Part shown: positions 47,757 through 56,452 of the stretch, one piece after another | How positions within the stretch are numbered: the stretch's first letter is position 1 | Layout: each line of letters starts with the position of its first letter | Origin: Tsuneonella sp. CC-YZS046 | Lineage (GTDB): Bacteria > Pseudomonadota > Alphaproteobacteria > Sphingomonadales > Sphingomonadaceae | NCBI RefSeq assembly: GCF_035581365.1 | Contig: NZ_CP141590.1 | Coordinates: 1,426,001 to 1,490,000 of the forward strand | Length of the DNA: 64,000 bases | Direction of reading: 5' to 3' | Notes under the pieces: generated by a model | Databases searched by the model: none | What the model saw: the letters and a program-made list of their open reading frames with translations, nothing else | Told to the model about the DNA's origin: nothing | Translations under genes and position numbers: made by a program

Positions 47757-48782
47757 TCAGCCCTTCTTGAGGTGGCGGCGGCCCAGCAATTCCGCGATCT
47801 GCACCGCGTTCAGCGCGGCGCCCTTGCGCAAATTGTCGGACACACACCACAGGTTCAGGCCGTTCTCGACCGTCGAATCTTCCCGCACCCGGCTGATATA
47901 GGTCGCGCTGTCGCCCGCGCATTCGACCGGAGTGACGTAACCGCCATCCTCGCGCTTATCCACCAGCATGATGCCCGGCGCCTCGCGCAGCAGATCCTGC
48001 GCCTGCTGCGCGGAAATCTCCTTCTCGAATTCGAGGCTGATCGATTCGGAGTGGCCGACGAACACGGGAACGCGGACGCAGGTGGCGGTCACCTTCACCT
48101 TGGGATCGAGGATCTTCTTCGTCTCCGCCACCATCTTCCACTCTTCCTTGGTGGAGCCGTCATCGAGAAAGACATCGATATGGGGAATGACGTTGAACGC
48201 GATCTGCTTGGTGAACTTCTTCGGCTCCACCGGATCGCCCACGAAGATCGCCCGGCTCTGCTCGAACAGCTCGTCCATGCCGACCTTACCCGCGCCGGAC
48301 ACCGACTGGTAGGTGGAAACCACCACCCGCTTGATGGTGGCGAAATCATGCAGCGGCTTCAGCGCCACGACCATCTGGGCGGTCGAGCAGTTGGGGTTCG
48401 CGATGATGTTCTTCTTGGTATAGCCGTCGATCGCATCGGGGTTCACCTCCGGCACGATCAGCGGCACATCCGGGTCCATGCGGTAGAGCGAGCTGTTGTC
48501 GATCACCACGCAGCCCGCGGCGGCGGCCTTGGGCGCATAGATCTGGGTCGGGCCGGAGCCTGCCGCGAACAGCGCGATGTCCCATCCGGTGAAATCGAAA
48601 TGCTCGATATTCTTCACCTTCAGCATCCTGCCGGTATCGCCGAATTCGATCTCCATGCCCGTGGAGCGCGGGCTGGCGACGGCCGCCACTTCGTCACAGG
48701 GGAATTCGCGTTCGGCCAGAATGGCAAGCATCTCGCGCCCGACATTCCCGGTGGCACCTACAACAGCTACTCGATAACCCAT
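47757..48782 (-). CDS. asd: Aspartate-semialdehyde dehydrogenase
   Basis: Reduces aspartyl phosphate to aspartate semialdehyde with NADPH, feeding lysine, diaminopimelate, threonine and methionine synthesis. 341 residues. VAVVGATGNVGREML (cofactor loop), ALFAAGSG, DNSSLYRMDPDVPLIVPEVN, catalytic Cys in ANPNCSTAQ and the substrate/His region RVPVFVGHSESISLEF. Start MGYRVAVVG is standard. It converges on emrB. Confidence 0.96.
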   Translation of the reverse strand: MGYRVAVVGATGNVGREMLAILAEREFPCDEVAAVASPRSTGMEIEFGDTGRMLKVKNIEHFDFTGWDIALFAAGSGPTQIYAPKAAAAGCVVIDNSSLYRMDPDVPLIVPEVNPDAIDGYTKKNIIANPNCSTAQMVVALKPLHDFATIKRVVVSTYQSVSGAGKVGMDELFEQSRAIFVGDPVEPKKFTKQIAFNVIPHIDVFLDDGSTKEEWKMVAETKKILDPKVKVTATCVRVPVFVGHSESISLEFEKEISAQQAQDLLREAPGIMLVDKREDGGYVTPVECAGDSATYISRVREDSTVENGLNLWCVSDNLRKGAALNAVQIAELLGRRHLKKG

Positions 48783-48840
48783 TCCATAAACTCCTTGCCG
48801 GAAAGCTCCGGCTGATCCGCCGAACTTTCAGATAGGCGGA

Positions 48841-48881
48841 ATAGAAAAGGGCGCCCCGGCTCTCCGGCCAGGACGCCCCTT
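48841..48881 (-). terminator. Terminator of the ffh/rpsP-rplS operon
   Basis: On the minus strand, AAGGGGCGTCC and GGGGCGCCCTTTT-type arms form a GC-rich stem ending in a T run, just after the rplS stop codon. Confidence 0.75.
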
Positions 48882-48904
48882 GCAACTCGCTTGGGCGGGA
48901 GGTT

Positions 48905-49285
48905 TCAGCCCTCCTGGCCGGCGCTCTGATCGCGCCGTTCGGCGATGCGCGCGCGTTTACCTGTGCGGCCGCGCAGGTAATAGAGCTTGGCCCGCCGCAC
49001 GACACCGCGACGGACGAGGGTAATGCTGTCGATATTCGGGGAATAGAGCGGGAACACGCGTTCCACGCCTTCGCCGAAGCTGATCTTGCGGACAGTGAAG
49101 TTGCTGCCAAGGCCGCGATTGGAGCGGGCGATGCAGACGCCTTCGAAATTCTGGACGCGGGTGCGTTCGCCTTCAACGACGCGCACGCCGACACGGACGG
49201 TATCGCCCGGGCGGAAATCGGGGATGTCCTTCCCCTGAACGAATTGCTCGATCGCCTCGGCTTCGAGCTTCTGGATGAGGTTCAT
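48905..49285 (-). CDS. rplS: Ribosomal protein L19
   Basis: Large-subunit protein at the 30S-50S interface. 126 residues: [63 protein letters not shown] and [15 protein letters not shown] are diagnostic. ATG at 49285; the upstream open frame has no resemblance. Last gene of the conserved rpsP-rimM-trmD-rplS order. Confidence 0.97.
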   Translation of the reverse strand: MNLIQKLEAEAIEQFVQGKDIPDFRPGDTVRVGVRVVEGERTRVQNFEGVCIARSNRGLGSNFTVRKISFGEGVERVFPLYSPNIDSITLVRRGVVRRAKLYYLRGRTGKRARIAERRDQSAGQEG

Positions 49286-49298
49286 GTCCTCATATCCT

Positions 49299-50030
49299 TC
49301 ACTTTTCGCGCCGCGCGCCAGAGGCAGGTCGGTCCCGAGCGCCCCTGTGACGCTCCCAAAGGTCCGGCCTGCGTAACCGTGTGTCTTCTTCCGCCCGGAG
49401 TTTCCTCCATGCGGCGATTTTCGCATGATCCCCCGATCGCAGCACTTCAGGGATCGTGCGCCCTTCCCAATCAACTGGTCGGGTATAATGCGGATATTCG
49501 AGCAAGCCTTCCTCGAAGGACTCTTCATGTCCGCTTTCGGTCGCGCCCATTACGCCGGGAAGCAGGCGAATGCAAGCGTCGAGCACCATCAGCGCGGCCG
49601 GCTCTCCGCCCGACAGCACGATATCGCCGACGGAAACCTGCTCGACCGCGCGCCCCTCGAAGATGCGTTCGTCGAAACCTTCGAATCGGCCGCACAGAAT
49701 CGTCACTCCGGGACCGCCAGCCAGCTCGCGAATCCGCTCCTGCGTGATCGGCTTGCCGCGCGGCGTCATCGCCAGCACCGGGCAATCAGGATGGAGCGCA
49801 AGGGCATGGTCGATCGCCCGGCCCAGCACATCGACCTTCAGCACCATGCCGGCGCCGCCGCCGGCCGGCGTGTCGTCCACCGTGCGATGCTTGTCCGCCG
49901 CGAAATCGCGAAGCTGGACCGTTTCGAGCGACCACGCGCCTTCTTCCCGCGCCCGCCCGGCGAGCGAAACGCCCAGCGGACCGGGGAACATCTCCGGATA
50001 GAGCGTGATGATGGTGGCGGCGAAGGTCAT
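49299..50030 (-). CDS. trmD: tRNA (guanine-N1-)-methyltransferase
   Basis: SAM-dependent SPOUT enzyme that makes m1G37 in tRNA and prevents frameshifting. 243 residues. [29 protein letters not shown] (family signature), the trefoil-knot sequences [12 protein letters not shown] and [15 protein letters not shown], and the C-terminal [23 protein letters not shown] at 50030 matches the usual N-terminus. Here 114 bases and a toxin-antitoxin pair lie between it and rimM, instead of the usual tight junction. Confidence 0.95.
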   Translation of the reverse strand: MTFAATIITLYPEMFPGPLGVSLAGRAREEGAWSLETVQLRDFAADKHRTVDDTPAGGGAGMVLKVDVLGRAIDHALALHPDCPVLAMTPRGKPITQERIRELAGGPGVTILCGRFEGFDERIFEGRAVEQVSVGDIVLSGGEPAALMVLDACIRLLPGVMGATESGHEESFEEGLLEYPHYTRPVDWEGRTIPEVLRSGDHAKIAAWRKLRAEEDTRLRRPDLWERHRGARDRPASGARREK

Positions 50031-50144
50031 TCCGCAAAGCTTTTCACGAAACCAGACATGAAACATCGCCCCGCAGCTTTCTTGCCGCAGATGCCCGCAG
50101 GGCAGGCGCCAACAGAACCGGAGCCATAAGGAGCGGAAATTCCA

Positions 50145-50531
50145 TCATACCGTCCAGTTCTCGACCTTCAGACCCGGCACGTCGGCGAAATCTCGCCCGT
50201 TTCGAGTCACGAGCGTCAAATCCAGTTCCAGCGCCTGCACGCCAATCAACCGGTCGAAGCTCTTTCTTCGCACGCCGATCTGCTTCACAATCGATCCGTA
50301 ACGCCTGGCACATGCCAGATCGAAATCGACGATCTTCACGCTCGCAACGAAGATGTTGATTCTCTCGGCATCGCGCTTGGGATCTTGCGAACGTTTGGAG
50401 CCGACCATCAGCTCACCGACGCTGATCGACGATACCGACAAATTCTCGAAATGCTCGCCGATGCGAGCCAACAGGCGTTCGCTCCTGCCATCGAGGAAAT
50501 CGATGCAGGCGTTCGTATCGAGCAGGTACAT
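50145..50531 (-). CDS. vapC: VapC-type PIN-domain toxin
   Basis: Predicted endoribonuclease toxin of 128 residues. The PIN acidic residues are visible: Asp5 in LLDTNACID, Glu40 in SVGELMVGS, and the later acidic site in KSFDRLIGVQAL, plus the closing NGRDFADVPGLKVENW. VapC toxins cut initiator tRNA or rRNA loops. Its ATG overlaps the vapB stop codon (TGATG), so the pair is translationally coupled with the antitoxin first, the normal VapBC order. Confidence 0.9.
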   Translation of the reverse strand: MYLLDTNACIDFLDGRSERLLARIGEHFENLSVSSISVGELMVGSKRSQDPKRDAERINIFVASVKIVDFDLACARRYGSIVKQIGVRRKSFDRLIGVQALELDLTLVTRNGRDFADVPGLKVENWTV

Positions 50532-50803
50532 CAAGCCACCGCCGGTCGATCCGATGGACCATCCCAATCATAGTCGTCCTGCTCGATATCCCCGCGACCT
50601 TCGGACATGAAGCCGGGCGACATGCTGCCATAAAGGCTCAGAAAGACCTTCTTGGTATCGCTGTCTTTCCAGATGCTGAGACTGCCGTCAGCATGAGGCA
50701 CGATCACGACCTCATCGCCTTCGGCAATTCCAAGCGCCTTGGGCAGACGCATCGCTACCGAATTGCCCGATTTGAAGGTCTTGGTTGTCCATTCGCGAGT
50801 CAT
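50531..50803 (-). CDS. vapB: VapB-type antitoxin (AbrB/SpoVT fold)
   Basis: Antitoxin of 90 residues. The N-terminal half is a swapped-hairpin AbrB domain (TKTFKSGNSVAMRLPKALGI, EGDEVVIVPHADGSLSI), which binds operator DNA; the acidic C-terminal half (EGRGDIEQDDYDWDGPSD) is the disordered toxin-binding tail. CGGAG precedes the ATG at 50803. An inverted repeat just upstream is a likely autoregulation site. Confidence 0.88.
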   Translation of the reverse strand: MTREWTTKTFKSGNSVAMRLPKALGIAEGDEVVIVPHADGSLSIWKDSDTKKVFLSLYGSMSPGFMSEGRGDIEQDDYDWDGPSDRPAVA

Positions 50804-50813
50804 ACGTCGCTCC

Positions 50814-50834
50814 GTATATCTCGGATGTATATAC
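50814..50834. promoter_or_regulatory. Putative VapB operator palindrome
   Basis: Perfect inverted repeat GTATAT-N9-ATATAC, 11-31 bases upstream of the vapB start codon and ending at the first base of the rimM stop codon block (50834-50836). VapB/AbrB-fold antitoxins bind such repeats; this one may repress an internal promoter of the operon. Assignment is inference from position and symmetry. Confidence 0.55.
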
Positions 50835-51325
50835 TATTCGGCAAAGGCAGCGTCAATCACGAGGCCCTCGGGATCGCTCCATTCCGGCACCGCTTCCTCG
50901 CGCATCGGCACCATGAAGCGCTTGCCGTCCGGTTTCTCGATTTCGAGGACATCGCCCGCGCCGAAATTCTCGACGGCAACGCATTTGCCCAACGCCTCTC
51001 CGCTGGTGGAGATCGCCGGCAGGCCGATCAGGTCCGCGTGGTAATATTCGCCCTCCTCCAGCGGCGGAAGGGCGGAACGAGGAACCGTTAGGGCCGTGCC
51101 TCTCAGCTTCTCGGCTGCGTTTCGGTCGGTGATCTCGGCAAAGCGGGCGATCGCCCCGCCCTTGTTGTCGCTGCGCAGCTTTTTCAGCGTCAATGCGCCG
51201 TCATTGAAGCTCTTGAAGCGGGAGAGCGCATCCACGCCCTCCCCGAACAGCTTGAGCCGGACTTCGCCCGTCACGCCATGCGCGCCGGCAACGGCGGCGA
51301 TCGTGACGGGTTTGTCGCCAGCCAA
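50834..51325 (-). CDS. rimM: Ribosome maturation factor RimM
   Basis: Assists 16S rRNA 3' domain processing through S19. 163 residues: VTIAAVAGAHGVTGEVRLKLFG (N-domain signature, here in part), LPPLEEGEYYHADLIGLPA and the PRC-barrel end DVLEIEKPDGKRFMVPM. The start is taken as TTG at 51325, with GAGG nearby and only five bases from the rpsP stop; no ATG gives a complete N-domain. Confidence 0.93.
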   Translation of the reverse strand: MAGDKPVTIAAVAGAHGVTGEVRLKLFGEGVDALSRFKSFNDGALTLKKLRSDNKGGAIARFAEITDRNAAEKLRGTALTVPRSALPPLEEGEYYHADLIGLPAISTSGEALGKCVAVENFGAGDVLEIEKPDGKRFMVPMREEAVPEWSDPEGLVIDAAFAE

Positions 51326-51330
51326 GGGCC

Positions 51331-51888
51331 TCAGCCTTCGGCCTGTTCCTCGCCAGCCGCTTCGGCGGGCGCTTCCTCGGCCGGAGCTTCCTCGGCCGGA
51401 GTTTCCTCGGTAGCAGGAGCTTCCTCCGTAGCGGGGGCTTCCTCGGCAGCAGCCTGTTCAACGGGAACCTCGGCAGGAGCTTCCTCCGCAGCGACTTCCT
51501 CAGCCGGAGCGTTGGCGGCTTCCTCGGCAGCCTTGGCCGCTTCTTCCGCTTCCGCGATCTTGCTGGCGCGTTCCTCGGCACGATCCTTGGCCTTGGCGCC
51601 CGGTTCACCCTTCTTCGGGTTGTTGCGGGCGGCGCGTTCCTTCACGCCCGCGGCGTCGAGGAAGCGGGCAACGCGATCCGTCGGCTGCGCGCCGACGCCC
51701 AGCCAGTAGCGCGCGCGATCCTCATTCAGCTTCACGCGGTTTTCATCGCCCTTGGGCAGAACCGGATTGTAGGTGCCGATCTGCTCCAGATACTTGCCGT
51801 CGCGCGGGCTGCGGCTGTCGGCCACCACGATCCGGTAATAGGGACGCTTCTTCGCGCCACCGCGCGACAAACGCATTGCAATTGCCAT
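51331..51888 (-). CDS. rpsP: Ribosomal protein S16 with long Ala/Glu-rich tail
   Basis: Small-subunit assembly protein. The S16 core (about residues 1-80) is standard: [54 protein letters not shown]. At 185 residues it is more than twice the E. coli length. After a Lys/Arg-rich link comes an Ala/Glu helix ([19 protein letters not shown]) and then an imperfect repeat of the type EEAPA (about residues 128-180). Moderate tails are known in alphaproteobacterial S16; this one is long. M5 could be the true start. Confidence 0.93.
   Translation of the reverse strand: MAIAMRLSRGGAKKRPYYRIVVADSRSPRDGKYLEQIGTYNPVLPKGDENRVKLNEDRARYWLGVGAQPTDRVARFLDAAGVKERAARNNPKKGEPGAKAKDRAEERASKIAEAEEAAKAAEEAANAPAEEVAAEEAPAEVPVEQAAAEEAPATEEAPATEETPAEEAPAEEAPAEAAGEEQAEG
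51340..51510 (-). repeat. Imperfect in-frame repeat in the rpsP tail
   Basis: Tandem, imperfect 15-24 base units (GCTTCCTCGG-like on the plus strand) encode repeated (A/T)EEAPA-type peptides. Such a tract may change length by slippage while staying in frame. Confidence 0.7.
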
Positions 51889-51920
51889 TTGTATAACCTT
51901 TCTTCTGTAACCCTATGTAA

Positions 51921-53384
51921 TCACTTCTTGTTCAGCAAATTCTGCAAGTCGGGCGGAAGCTGGCCTCCACCCAATCCGGGAAGCCCGGGACCGCCGCCGC
52001 CAAGGCCCGGCATGGCGGCGCCGAGGCCGCCTTTTCCGAACAGGGCACCAAGGCCCTTGAGCCCGCCCATCTTCTTGATCTGCTTCATTGCCCGGCCCAT
52101 CTCCTGATGCATCTTCAGGAGCTTGTTGATGTCCTGCACTTCCGTGCCGGAACCGGCGGCAATGCGCTTCTTGCGCTTGGCGTTGAGCAATTCGGGGCGC
52201 TGGCGTTCCTTCGGCGTCATCGAGCCGATGATCGCGTCCATCCGGAGCAGGACCTTGTCGTCCATGTTCGAGGCCGCCATCGCCGCCTTGGCCTTCTTCA
52301 TGCCCGGCATCATGCCCGCCAGCATGCCGAGGCCGCCCATATTCTGCATCTGGCGGAGCTGGGTGCGCAGGTCGTTCATGTCGAACTGACCCTTGAGCAT
52401 CCGCTCGGCGAGCTTCTCCGCCTCTTCCTTCTCGACGACGGCGGCCGCCTTCTCGACCAGCGAGACGACATCGCCCATGCCGAGAATGCGATTGGCCACG
52501 CGCCCCGGGTGGAACGGCTCGATCGCGTCGATCTTTTCGCCGGTGCCGGCGAACTTGATCGGCTTGCCAGTGACGGCGCGCATGGACAGCGCCGCCCCGC
52601 CCCGGGCATCGCCATCCATCCGGGTGAGGATGACGCCGGTCAGATCCACTTCGCCGGAGAAGCTCTGGGCGACGTTCACAGCATCCTGGCCGGTCAGCGA
52701 ATCGACCACCAGCAGCACTTCCTGCGGGCGGGAGATGGCGGCGACCGCCTTCATCTCCGCCATCAGCGCATCGTCGACATGCAGGCGACCCGCCGTATCC
52801 AGCAGCAGCACATCGATCGCCTGGAGCTTCGCGGACTGAAGAGCACGGGTGGCGATATCCACCGGCGCCTGCCCCGCAATGATCGGCAAGGTGGCGACGC
52901 CCACCTTCTCCCCCAGCACGGCAAGCTGCTCCTGCGCGGCGGGGCGATTGACGTCCAGCGACGCCATCATCACCTTCTTGCCCTGCTTGTCCTTGAGCAG
53001 CTTGGCGATCTTGGCGGTGGAGGTGGTCTTGCCGGAGCCCTGAAGGCCGACCATCATGATCACGACCGGCGGAACCGCGTTGAGATCGAGCCCGACCGCC
53101 TCTTCCGCGCCCTCCGCATCGCCGCCCAGCATGGCGACCAGCTCGTCGTGGACGATCTTGACGACCTGCTGCCCGGGAGTGACCGACTTCAGGACATGCT
53201 GGCCGACAGCCTTTTCCGTGACATTGTCGATGAAGCGGCGGGCCACCGGAAGCGCCACATCGGCCTCCAGCAGGGCGATCCGCACTTCGCGCATGGCGGC
53301 GCGGACATCTTCCTCGCGCAGCGCGCCGCGCCCGCGCAGCTTGTCGAACACGCCGCCGAGACGATCTGAAAGGCTGTCGAACAT
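51921..53384 (-). CDS. ffh: Signal recognition particle protein
   Basis: SRP54 GTPase that binds 4.5S RNA and signal peptides of membrane proteins. 487 residues: N domain MFDSLSDRLGGVFDKLRGRG, P-loop GLQGSGKTTSTAKIA, DTAGR, TKxD-type LTRMDGDARGG, and the methionine-rich M domain (MQNMGGLGMLAGMMPGMKK, MTPKERQRPELLNAKRKKRIAAGSG). A Gly/Leu/Pro-rich tail follows. ATG at 53384 has AGGAG 11 bases upstream; a GTG four codons before is less likely. rpsP follows. Confidence 0.96.
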   Translation of the reverse strand: MFDSLSDRLGGVFDKLRGRGALREEDVRAAMREVRIALLEADVALPVARRFIDNVTEKAVGQHVLKSVTPGQQVVKIVHDELVAMLGGDAEGAEEAVGLDLNAVPPVVIMMVGLQGSGKTTSTAKIAKLLKDKQGKKVMMASLDVNRPAAQEQLAVLGEKVGVATLPIIAGQAPVDIATRALQSAKLQAIDVLLLDTAGRLHVDDALMAEMKAVAAISRPQEVLLVVDSLTGQDAVNVAQSFSGEVDLTGVILTRMDGDARGGAALSMRAVTGKPIKFAGTGEKIDAIEPFHPGRVANRILGMGDVVSLVEKAAAVVEKEEAEKLAERMLKGQFDMNDLRTQLRQMQNMGGLGMLAGMMPGMKKAKAAMAASNMDDKVLLRMDAIIGSMTPKERQRPELLNAKRKKRIAAGSGTEVQDINKLLKMHQEMGRAMKQIKKMGGLKGLGALFGKGGLGAAMPGLGGGGPGLPGLGGGQLPPDLQNLLNKK

Positions 53385-53500
53385 GGCCTTCGTCACTCCT
53401 TCGCGGCCTGCCGGCCACCGAACGCGAAAAACGCCGGCGGACGAAACCTCGTCGGCCAGCGCGGGGAATATCCCCTATGAAACCCGTACTATCTTATGAA

Positions 53501-53576
<76 letters not shown>

Positions 53577-53725
53577 GTTCCATTCATCGGCACGCTCTGG
53601 GGAACATGCCTTGCCGCGCCTTCCGGCCCGGGACGCCGCCTCTAGTAGCGAGCCCCGGAATTGGCAAGAGGGATTTTCGACCTGCGAAGGAAAGCGCGGA
53701 TCGGCATCCCCATGCCGTTGGAAGA

Positions 53726-54055
53726 TCAGCTGTCGTCCTCGTCATCGTCGCCGGACGTGCCGACACCGAGGTCGTCGTCCCCGCCGAGATCGACATCATT
53801 GTCAGGCGAATCATCGTCATCGACATCGACGTCGATGTCCAGATCGTCATCCGCCAGATCGGCATCCTCGACCTTCGCCTTGTCTTCCTTCTCGATTTCC
53901 TCGAACGGAATGGGCTGCTTCGATTTCAGGACCGGCTCGGGATACCAGTGCTCACCGCATTCGATGCAGTTTACCGGGTCTTCCTTGCCAAGGTCATAGA
54001 AACGGGTGCCGCATTTCGGGCAGCTGCGCTTCGTGCCCCATTCAGGCTTTACCAT
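53726..54055 (-). CDS. TIGR02300 (FYDLN acid) family protein
   Basis: Alphaproteobacterial family of unknown function named after its FYDL motif and acidic tail. 109 residues: a four-Cys zinc ribbon (CPKCGTRFYDLGKEDPVNCIECG) near the N-terminus, and a C-terminal half that is almost all Asp and Glu. It probably binds zinc; the acidic tail may mimic nucleic acid or bind a basic partner, but this is speculation. Monocistronic, between a tRNA and aroA. Confidence 0.9.
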   Translation of the reverse strand: MVKPEWGTKRSCPKCGTRFYDLGKEDPVNCIECGEHWYPEPVLKSKQPIPFEEIEKEDKAKVEDADLADDDLDIDVDVDDDDSPDNDVDLGGDDDLGVGTSGDDDEDDS

Positions 54056-54255
54056 CGAAAATCCTCAATTTGCCTGCCCCGGGGGGCACTGGCTGGACAA
54101 ATGAATCACATTATAGCGGAAGCTCCCAGATGGAGCGCGGCGCGCGCCTTGCCATAGCGCGCAGGCGCTGTCAAAAGCCGCGCGCAATCCAGGCCCTCAT
54201 CAACAAGGGTATTCCAGCTTTGTCCGCTTCCCGATCATCCCACCGATCCTCCGCC

Positions 54256-55578
54256 ATGCATGCGCGCCGCTTCCGCCCTTCCGGGCCGCTGCTCGGCACC
54301 CTCCGCGTGCCGGGCGACAAGTCGATCAGCCACCGTGCGCTGATGCTGTCCGCCCTGGCCGTAGGCGAGAGCCGCATCTCCGACATGCTGGAGGGCGAGG
54401 ATGTGCTGGCCACCGCCGCCGCGCTGCGGGCCATGGGCGCGACGATCGAACGCGACCGGATGGGCGACTGGCTGGTCCATGGCGTGGGCGTGGGCAGCCT
54501 GTTGCAGCCCCGGGCCGCGCTGGAGATGGGCAACAGCGGCACTTCCACCCGCCTGCTGATGGGCCTCATCGCCAGCCACGCCATCACCGCGACCTTCACC
54601 GGCGACGCAAGCCTTTCCAAACGGCCGATGGGCCGCGTGACCGAGCCGCTCTCCCTGATGGGGGCGGAAATCACCGCCAGCCCCGGCGGCACCCTGCCGC
54701 TGATGATCCGGGGAATGTGCCCCGCCGTCCCCATCGAATACAGGCTTCCGGTCGCCTCGGCCCAGGTCAAGAGCGCGGTGCTGCTGGCCGGGCTGAACAC
54801 GCCGGGAATCACCACCGTGATCGAGCCGGTGCCGACGCGCGACCATTCGGAACGCATGTTGAAAGGGTTCGGCGCCGATCTGGAGGTGGAGGAACAACAA
54901 GGCACCCGCATCATCCGCATTCGCGGCGAGGCCGAGCTTCAGCCCCGGACCATCGTCGTGCCGGGCGATCCATCCTCTGCCGCGTTCTTCGTCACCGCCG
55001 CCCTGCTGGTGCCGGGCAGCGACGTGCTGATCGAGAATGTCGGACTGAACCCGACCCGCGCCGGGCTTTTCTCCGTGCTGCGCGCCATGGGCGGGCGGAT
55101 CGAGGAAGTGAACCCCCGCGAGGTCGGCGGCGAGCCGGTGGCCGACTTGCGCGTCACTCATTCGCCGCTGAGCGGAATCGCGGTCGATCCCGCGCTTGCC
55201 CCCAGCATGATCGACGAGTTTCCCATCCTGTTCGTCGCCGCCGCGCTGGCCGAGGGCACCACCGTCACCAGCGGGCTGGACGAGCTGCGCGTCAAGGAAT
55301 CGGACAGGCTGGCCGTGATGGCCGCGGCCCTCGCCGCCGCCGGGGCGCGGGTGGAGGAACGCGAGGACGGGCTGGTCATCCATGGCACCGGGGGCGAACC
55401 CCTTTCCGGAACGCCGGAAAACGGGCAGCCTATCGCCACCCATCTCGACCACCGCATCGCCATGAGCATGGCGATTGCCGGGCTGGCCAGCGCAAGCGGC
55501 GTCGAAGTCGACGACACCACCCCCATCGGCACCAGCTTTCCGGGCTTCGAGGGGCTGCTGGACGGCCTTTGCGCATGA
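54256..55578 (+). CDS. aroA: 3-phosphoshikimate 1-carboxyvinyltransferase (EPSP synthase), class II type
   Basis: Sixth step of the shikimate pathway, transferring enolpyruvyl from PEP to shikimate 3-phosphate. 440 residues. GTLRVPGDKSISHRALML, GDASLSKRPMGRV, SAQVKSAVLLAGLNTPGITT, VPGDPSSAAFF, SMIDEFPIL and ELRVKESDRLAVMA follow the class II (Agrobacterium CP4-like) pattern. The PEP-site loop reads GNSGTSTR, with Gly where the CP4 enzyme has Ala. ATG at 54256. Stop codon overlaps the next start (ATGA). Confidence 0.95.
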   Translation: MHARRFRPSGPLLGTLRVPGDKSISHRALMLSALAVGESRISDMLEGEDVLATAAALRAMGATIERDRMGDWLVHGVGVGSLLQPRAALEMGNSGTSTRLLMGLIASHAITATFTGDASLSKRPMGRVTEPLSLMGAEITASPGGTLPLMIRGMCPAVPIEYRLPVASAQVKSAVLLAGLNTPGITTVIEPVPTRDHSERMLKGFGADLEVEEQQGTRIIRIRGEAELQPRTIVVPGDPSSAAFFVTAALLVPGSDVLIENVGLNPTRAGLFSVLRAMGGRIEEVNPREVGGEPVADLRVTHSPLSGIAVDPALAPSMIDEFPILFVAAALAEGTTVTSGLDELRVKESDRLAVMAAALAAAGARVEEREDGLVIHGTGGEPLSGTPENGQPIATHLDHRIAMSMAIAGLASASGVEVDDTTPIGTSFPGFEGLLDGLCA

Positions 55579-55829
55579 GCCCGGAGATGGCGAACCTGTT
55601 CGGCTTCACCGGCATGGCCTGCATCATCGGCGCCTATGCCTACATCACCTGGCACGCGCAGCCGAACCCGTTCATCCAGCACGGCGTCAACCTGCTGGGC
55701 GCCTGCCTGCTCACCGTTTCGCTGCTGGTGAACCTCAATCCCGCCTCGCTGGTGCTGGAGGGCTTCTGGGCCGCCATCGCCATCTGGGGCCTGGCGAAGG
55801 CGCTGGTTGCACGAAAGCGGGGCGCATGA
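55575..55829 (+). CDS. Small membrane protein, CBU_0592-like
   Basis: An 84-residue protein made of three predicted membrane helices (about residues 7-27, 35-52 and 58-78) with the pattern LFGFTGMACIIGAYAYITWH and ASLVLEGFWAAIAIWGLAKA. It resembles the CBU_0592 family of small membrane proteins, function unknown. Its start overlaps the aroA stop (ATGA) and its stop overlaps the cmk start (ATGA), so the three genes are tightly coupled. Confidence 0.75.
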   Translation: MSPEMANLFGFTGMACIIGAYAYITWHAQPNPFIQHGVNLLGACLLTVSLLVNLNPASLVLEGFWAAIAIWGLAKALVARKRGA

Positions 55830-56446
55830 TTATCGCGGTCGACGGCCCCACCGCTTCGGGCAAGGGCACCATCGCCCGGGCGCTGGCCCGGCATTTTGGC
55901 CTGCCCCATCTCGATACCGGGCTGCTCTATCGCGCGGTCGGCCAGCAGCTCGTCCGCAACGGCGGCGATCCGGACGATCCGATGGATGCGCTGGCCGCCT
56001 GCGCCTTCCCCGAAAGCCTGCTTGCCGACCCCCGCTTGCGCAGCGAGGGCGCGGGCGGCATCGCCAGCCGCGTTTCGATCCACTCAGCGGTGCGCGCGGC
56101 GCTGCTCGAACGCCAGCGCGCCTTTGCCCGCCAGCCCGGCGGCGCGGTGCTGGACGGGCGGGACATCGGAACCGTGATCGCCCCGGATGCCGATGTGAAG
56201 CTGTTCGTCACCGCATCGGTCGCGGCGCGCGCGGTCCGGCGCTGGAAGGAAATGCGCGAGCGCGGCGAGAACCGGACCCTGGATTCGATAGAGGACGATC
56301 TGCGCGCCCGCGACGAGCGCGACACCACCCGCGCCCAGGCTCCGCTGGTTGCGGCGACGGATGCGATCATCCTCGACACGTCGGAGCTGGACCGGGACGA
56401 CGCCATCGCCGCCGCCATCGCAATCGTGGAACGGCACCGCGCCTGA
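55826..56446 (+). CDS. cmk: Cytidylate kinase
   Basis: Phosphorylates CMP and dCMP with ATP. 206 residues. P-loop IAVDGPTASGKGTIARAL, DTGLLYRAVG (substrate), LDGRDIGTVIAPDADVKLFVT and the lid RDERDTTRAQAPL are diagnostic. In most proteobacteria rpsA follows at once; here rpsA is 3.1 kb away, behind a sulfur-metabolism cassette. Confidence 0.95.
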   Translation: MIIAVDGPTASGKGTIARALARHFGLPHLDTGLLYRAVGQQLVRNGGDPDDPMDALAACAFPESLLADPRLRSEGAGGIASRVSIHSAVRAALLERQRAFARQPGGAVLDGRDIGTVIAPDADVKLFVTASVAARAVRRWKEMRERGENRTLDSIEDDLRARDERDTTRAQAPLVAATDAIILDTSELDRDDAIAAAIAIVERHRA

Positions 56447-56452
56447 CGGCAG

